From Granulimonas faecalis (lineage in GTDB: Bacteria; Actinomycetota; Coriobacteriia; Coriobacteriales; Atopobiaceae), in assembly GCF_022834715.1 (NCBI RefSeq), contig NZ_BQKC01000001.1, positions 1,152,501 through 1,216,500 on the forward strand: DNA of 64,000 bases. Direction: 5' to 3'. How positions within the stretch are numbered: the first letter of the stretch is position 1; each line of letters begins with the position of its first letter. This document shows positions 60,978-64,000 of this stretch, piece by piece. The translations under genes and the position numbers were made by a program. The notes beneath the pieces were generated by a model. It ran no database searches and had not been told where the DNA came from. It was given only the letters and a program-made list of their open reading frames with translations.

Positions 60978-62261
60978 GTGGACCTCGTCGTCGGACCGGG
61001 CCCGCTCCAGGGCGGTGTGCACGCGCCCTCGAGCAAGTCCGTCGCCCACCGCGCCCTCGTCTGCGCGGCCGCGTCGTCCGCGCCCACGTTCGTGGAGTGC
61101 ACGGACACCTCCCAGGACATCGACGCCACGGCCCGGTGCCTCGCCGCCCTCGGGGCGTCCGTCGAGGCTGTGCCGGGCCGCGGGTTCTCCGTCTCCCCCG
61201 TCCCCGACGCCGTGACGGGGCCCGTGACACTCGACTGCGGCGAGTCGGGGTCCACCCTTCGCTTCATGGTCCCCTTCGCGGCGGCCCTCGGCGCCGACGC
61301 CACGTTCGTGGGCGCCCGCCGGCTCCTCGAGCGCCCCATGGCGCCCCTCGAGGACGCCCTGGCCGCCCACGGCGTCTCCGTGTCCCGCGGCGACGGGCGC
61401 CTGCGCGCCACCGGGCGCATGACCCAGGGCACGTACGCCATGCCGGGCGACGTCAGCTCGCAGTTCGTCTCGGGCATCCTCATGGCCTCCCCCCTCGTGG
61501 GGGGGCCGGTGTCCGTGGACGTCTCCGGCCCCGTGGCGTCCGCCCCCTACATCGCGCTCACCGCCTCGGTCATGGCGGGCTTCGGCCGCCCGGTCTCCGC
61601 CGAGGGCCGCGCCGCCGGCACCGTCTACGCCGCCGACGGCACCGGCCGGCTCGTGGCGCCGGGCGGCACCGTGGAGGTGGAGGGCGACTGGTCCAACGCC
61701 GCGTTCTGGCTCGTGGCGGGGGCCTTGGGCTCCGAGGTCGCCGTCACCGGCGTCGACCGCACGAGCGCCCAGGGGGACCGCGCCGTCACGGCGGCCCTGG
61801 CCCTCCTCGGCGCCTCGGTCTCCCAGGGCGCCCGGTGGGCCTCCGCCTCCGTGGGCGAGCCGCGCGCCGCCACCCTCGACGTCGAGCAGACCCCCGACCT
61901 CGTGCCGCCCCTGGCCGTGGCCGCCGCGCTCGCCCCGGGAACGTCCCGCATCACAGGCACGGCCCGGCTCCGCATCAAGGAGTCCGACCGGGTGGCCACT
62001 GTCGCCGCATGCCTCCGGGCCGTGGGCGCCGACGTCTCCGTGGAGGGCGACGACATCCTCGTCCACGGCGGCGCGCCCCTCCCGGGCGGCGCCGTGGACG
62101 CCGCCAACGACCACCGCATCGCCATGATGGCCGCCGTGGCGGCCACGCGCTGCGAGGGGCCCGTGACCATCAGGGGGGCCGAGTGCGTGGCCAAGAGCTA
62201 CCCCCGGTTCTTCGACGACTACGCCGCCCTCGGCGGCACCGTGAGGGAGGTGCGCCCGTGA
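60978..62261 (+). CDS. aroA: 3-phosphoshikimate 1-carboxyvinyltransferase (EPSP synthase)
   Basis: Adds the enolpyruvyl group of PEP to shikimate 3-phosphate, 427 residues. Substrate motifs: SSKSVAHRALVCAAAS, CGESGSTLRFMVP, and RIKESDRVATV. GTG start lies three bases after the aroB stop. The class I or II type cannot be assigned by eye with certainty. Confidence 0.95.
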   Translation: MDLVVGPGPLQGGVHAPSSKSVAHRALVCAAASSAPTFVECTDTSQDIDATARCLAALGASVEAVPGRGFSVSPVPDAVTGPVTLDCGESGSTLRFMVPFAAALGADATFVGARRLLERPMAPLEDALAAHGVSVSRGDGRLRATGRMTQGTYAMPGDVSSQFVSGILMASPLVGGPVSVDVSGPVASAPYIALTASVMAGFGRPVSAEGRAAGTVYAADGTGRLVAPGGTVEVEGDWSNAAFWLVAGALGSEVAVTGVDRTSAQGDRAVTAALALLGASVSQGARWASASVGEPRAATLDVEQTPDLVPPLAVAAALAPGTSRITGTARLRIKESDRVATVAACLRAVGADVSVEGDDILVHGGAPLPGGAVDAANDHRIAMMAAVAATRCEGPVTIRGAECVAKSYPRFFDDYAALGGTVREVRP

Positions 62262-63394
62262 GCTCCACCATCGGCACCTCGGTGCGCTGCACCGTCTTCG
62301 GCCAGTCCCACTCCGAGGCCATCGGCTGCGTCGTCGAGGGACTGCCCGCCGGCTTCCGACCCGACATGGGGCGCCTCGCGCGCTTCATGGCCCGCAGGGC
62401 CCCCGGCCGCGACCCGTGGTCCACGCCGCGCAGGGAGGCCGACGCCCCGCGCATCGTCTCGGGCCTCAACCCCGACGGCGAGACCTGCGGAGCGCCCCTC
62501 TGCGCCATCGTCGCGAACACGAACACCCGCAGCTCCGACTACGAGGAGCTCCGGCGCGTGCCGCGCCCCGGCCATGCCGACTGGCCCGTCCAGGTGCGCT
62601 GGGAGGGGTTCCAGGACGTCGCCGGCGGCGGCCACTTCTCCGGCCGCCTCACCGCCCCCCTCTGCGTCGCCGGCGGCATCTGCCTCCAGATGCTCGAGGG
62701 GCGCGGCGTCTCCGTGGCCGCCCACCTCGCCGAGGTCGCGGGCGTGGCCGACGAGCCCCTCGTCTACCGCCTCGACGCCCCGGGCGCGGAGGCCGCCCTC
62801 CGGGCCCAGATGGCCGCCCTCGCCGACGCCGCCTTCCCCGTCCTCGACGCCGAGGCGGGCGAGGCCATGAGGGCGGCCGTCGAGGAGGCGCGGGCGGGCC
62901 TCGACTCCGTGGGCGGCGTCGTGGAGTGCGTGGCCACGGGCCTGCCCGCCGGCGTGGGCTCGCCCATGTTCGACGGCGTCGAGAACCTCCTCGCCCGGGC
63001 GCTCTTCGGCATCCCGGCCGTCAAGGGCGTGGAGTTCGGCAGCGGGTTCCGGGCCGCCTCCATGCGCGGCAGCGAGCACAACGACCCCTACGTCCCAGGC
63101 GCCCGCGGCCCCCAGCCCGCCAAGAACGACGCCGGCGGCATCCTCGGCGGCCTCACCACGGGCGCGCCGCTGCGCGTGGCCGTGGCCGTCAAGCCCACGT
63201 CCTCCATCGGGCGCCCCCAGCGCTCGGTCGACGTCGCGACGGGCGAGGCGGCCGAGCTCCGCGTCAGGGGGCGTCACGACCCCTGCATCGCCCCCCGGGC
63301 CGTCCCCGTGGTCGAGGCCGTCTGCGCCCTCGTCCTCATGGACGCCCTCGTCACGTTCTCCCCCCGCGACGCCGTCTGGCGCCCCGGCAACTGA
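62258..63394 (+). CDS. aroC: Chorismate synthase
   Basis: FMN-dependent trans-elimination of EPSP to chorismate, 378 residues. Family signatures: GQSHSEAIGCVVEGLPAG at the N-terminus and SEHNDPY with KNDAGGILGGLTTGAPL toward the C-terminus. GTG overlaps the aroA stop as GTGA. Flavin reduction must come from a separate reductase. Confidence 0.96.
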   Translation: MSSTIGTSVRCTVFGQSHSEAIGCVVEGLPAGFRPDMGRLARFMARRAPGRDPWSTPRREADAPRIVSGLNPDGETCGAPLCAIVANTNTRSSDYEELRRVPRPGHADWPVQVRWEGFQDVAGGGHFSGRLTAPLCVAGGICLQMLEGRGVSVAAHLAEVAGVADEPLVYRLDAPGAEAALRAQMAALADAAFPVLDAEAGEAMRAAVEEARAGLDSVGGVVECVATGLPAGVGSPMFDGVENLLARALFGIPAVKGVEFGSGFRAASMRGSEHNDPYVPGARGPQPAKNDAGGILGGLTTGAPLRVAVAVKPTSSIGRPQRSVDVATGEAAELRVRGRHDPCIAPRAVPVVEAVCALVLMDALVTFSPRDAVWRPGN

Positions 63395-63420
63395 CCGTCA
63401 CCCACCGGAAGGAGACCCCC

Positions 63421-64000
63421 ATGGCAGACCTCTCCCAGATCCGCGAGCGCATCGACGCCGTCGACAGCCAGCTCCTCGACCTCTTCTCCCAGCGCATGGC
63501 GCTCACCGACGAGGTGGCCGCCTACAAGGCCGGGCGCGGCCTGCCCGTGCTCGACCGCGCCCGCGAACGCGCGAAGATCGCCGAGGTCTCCGAGGCGGCC
63601 CCCGAGGGCGTCCGCGACTATGCCGTGGTGCTCTTCAACCTCCTCATGGAGGTGTCGCGGGCCAACCAGTCCGCCTACGTCTCGGGCAACGCCGACCTCG
63701 TCGAGGCCATCGAGCGGGCGCGCCGCGACACCCCCGACCTCTTCCCCCGCACGGCCTTCGTGGCCTGCCAGGGCGTGGAGGGGGCCTACTCCCAGCTGGC
63801 GGCCGACAAGCTCTTCAAGCACGCCGACCTCTCGTTCTTCTCGACGTTCGAGGGCGTCTTCAAGGCCGTCGACCAGGGCTTCTGCCAGTACGGCGTGCTG
63901 CCGTTCGAGAACTCCACGGCCGGCACCGTCAACCAGGTCTACGACCTCATGGGCGCCTACGACTTCCACATCGTGCGGACCGTGCGCCTCAAGGTGGACC
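63421..64000 (+). CDS. pheA: Bifunctional chorismate mutase-prephenate dehydratase, N-terminal part
   Basis: The first 193 codons of PheA; the gene runs off the window edge, so the stop and the regulatory ACT domain are not seen. Residues 1-90 are an AroQ-type chorismate mutase (DLSQIRERIDAVDSQLLDLF, then a basic helix with DRARERAKI). From about 108 the prephenate dehydratase begins (CQGVEGAYSQLAADKLF, LPFENSTAGTVNQVYDLM). ATG follows AAGGAG by six bases. The phenylalanine branch completes this operon. Confidence 0.93.
   Translation, partial: MADLSQIRERIDAVDSQLLDLFSQRMALTDEVAAYKAGRGLPVLDRARERAKIAEVSEAAPEGVRDYAVVLFNLLMEVSRANQSAYVSGNADLVEAIERARRDTPDLFPRTAFVACQGVEGAYSQLAADKLFKHADLSFFSTFEGVFKAVDQGFCQYGVLPFENSTAGTVNQVYDLMGAYDFHIVRTVRLKVD

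Noticed and set aside
59978-62257. Plus-strand open frame running over aroB and aroA in another frame and joining aroC
   Set aside because: The upstream part is an Arg-rich shadow of aroB and aroA; only the part from the GTG at 62258 is chorismate synthase.

Overview
The window is about 64 kb of high-GC (roughly 70% by eye) bacterial core chromosome, gene-dense and almost entirely protein-coding. The gene set is that of an actinobacterium, but with features unusual for the phylum: a two-subunit glycyl-tRNA synthetase (glyQ/glyS), an rpsP-khpA-rimM-trmD cluster, pyruvate phosphate dikinase next to its DUF299 regulatory protein, a YqeK-type Ap4A hydrolase and a complete mreBCD/mrdA/rodA cluster. 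I infer class Coriobacteriia (an Olsenella/Atopobium/Collinsella-like organism); the genus is not settled by the sequence. I see no insertion sequence, prophage, CRISPR array or rRNA, and no compositional island.

Layout. 187-1923 (+) is a short Dxs-like enzyme, closed by a 21-bp perfect inverted repeat shared with the converging minus-strand block. 2030-19282 (-) is a long block read leftwards: rplS, rnhB, yraN, comM, dprA, trmFO, a Xer-type recombinase, then rpsB, tsf, pyrH, frr, uppS, cdsA, dxr, rseP, ispG, proS. It joins DNA uptake/processing genes, translation, undecaprenyl-phosphate and phospholipid precursors and two MEP isoprenoid steps. 19536-19943 (+) is a lone helix-turn-helix protein. 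20107-23913 (-) is ppdK with its regulator. 24033-29611 (-) holds glyQS, lepB and the rpsP-khpA-rimM-trmD cluster.

29934-33299 (+) is a response regulator, a sensor kinase and DNA polymerase IV in a row. 33310-39516 (-) is a chain running rplU, rpmA, obgE, proB, proA, nadD, yqeK, rsfS, with a strong promoter before rplU and a terminator between rpmA and obgE. 39697-57822 (-) runs from a tRNA-Arg through a P-type ATPase, aconitase, a zinc-ribbon membrane protein, a cyclophilin and a TPR membrane protein into mreB-mreC-mreD-mrdA-rodA, then a DUF697-like protein and a pair of radical-SAM-linked proteins of unknown function. 58010-64000 (+) is an aromatic amino acid operon (aroF, tyrA, aroB, aroA, aroC, pheA); pheA runs off the window edge.

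Many gene joints are 4-base ATGA or GTGA stop/start overlaps, so translational coupling looks pervasive. Nothing here is clearly a new defence or mobile system. The points most worth a second look are five 11-bp-phased CCCGAC repeats upstream of yraN, the radical-SAM pair beside rplU, a two-component system joined to dinB, a large insertion with a winged-helix-like part inside RseP, the orphan HTH protein next to ppdK, and active-site changes in the Dxs-like enzyme.
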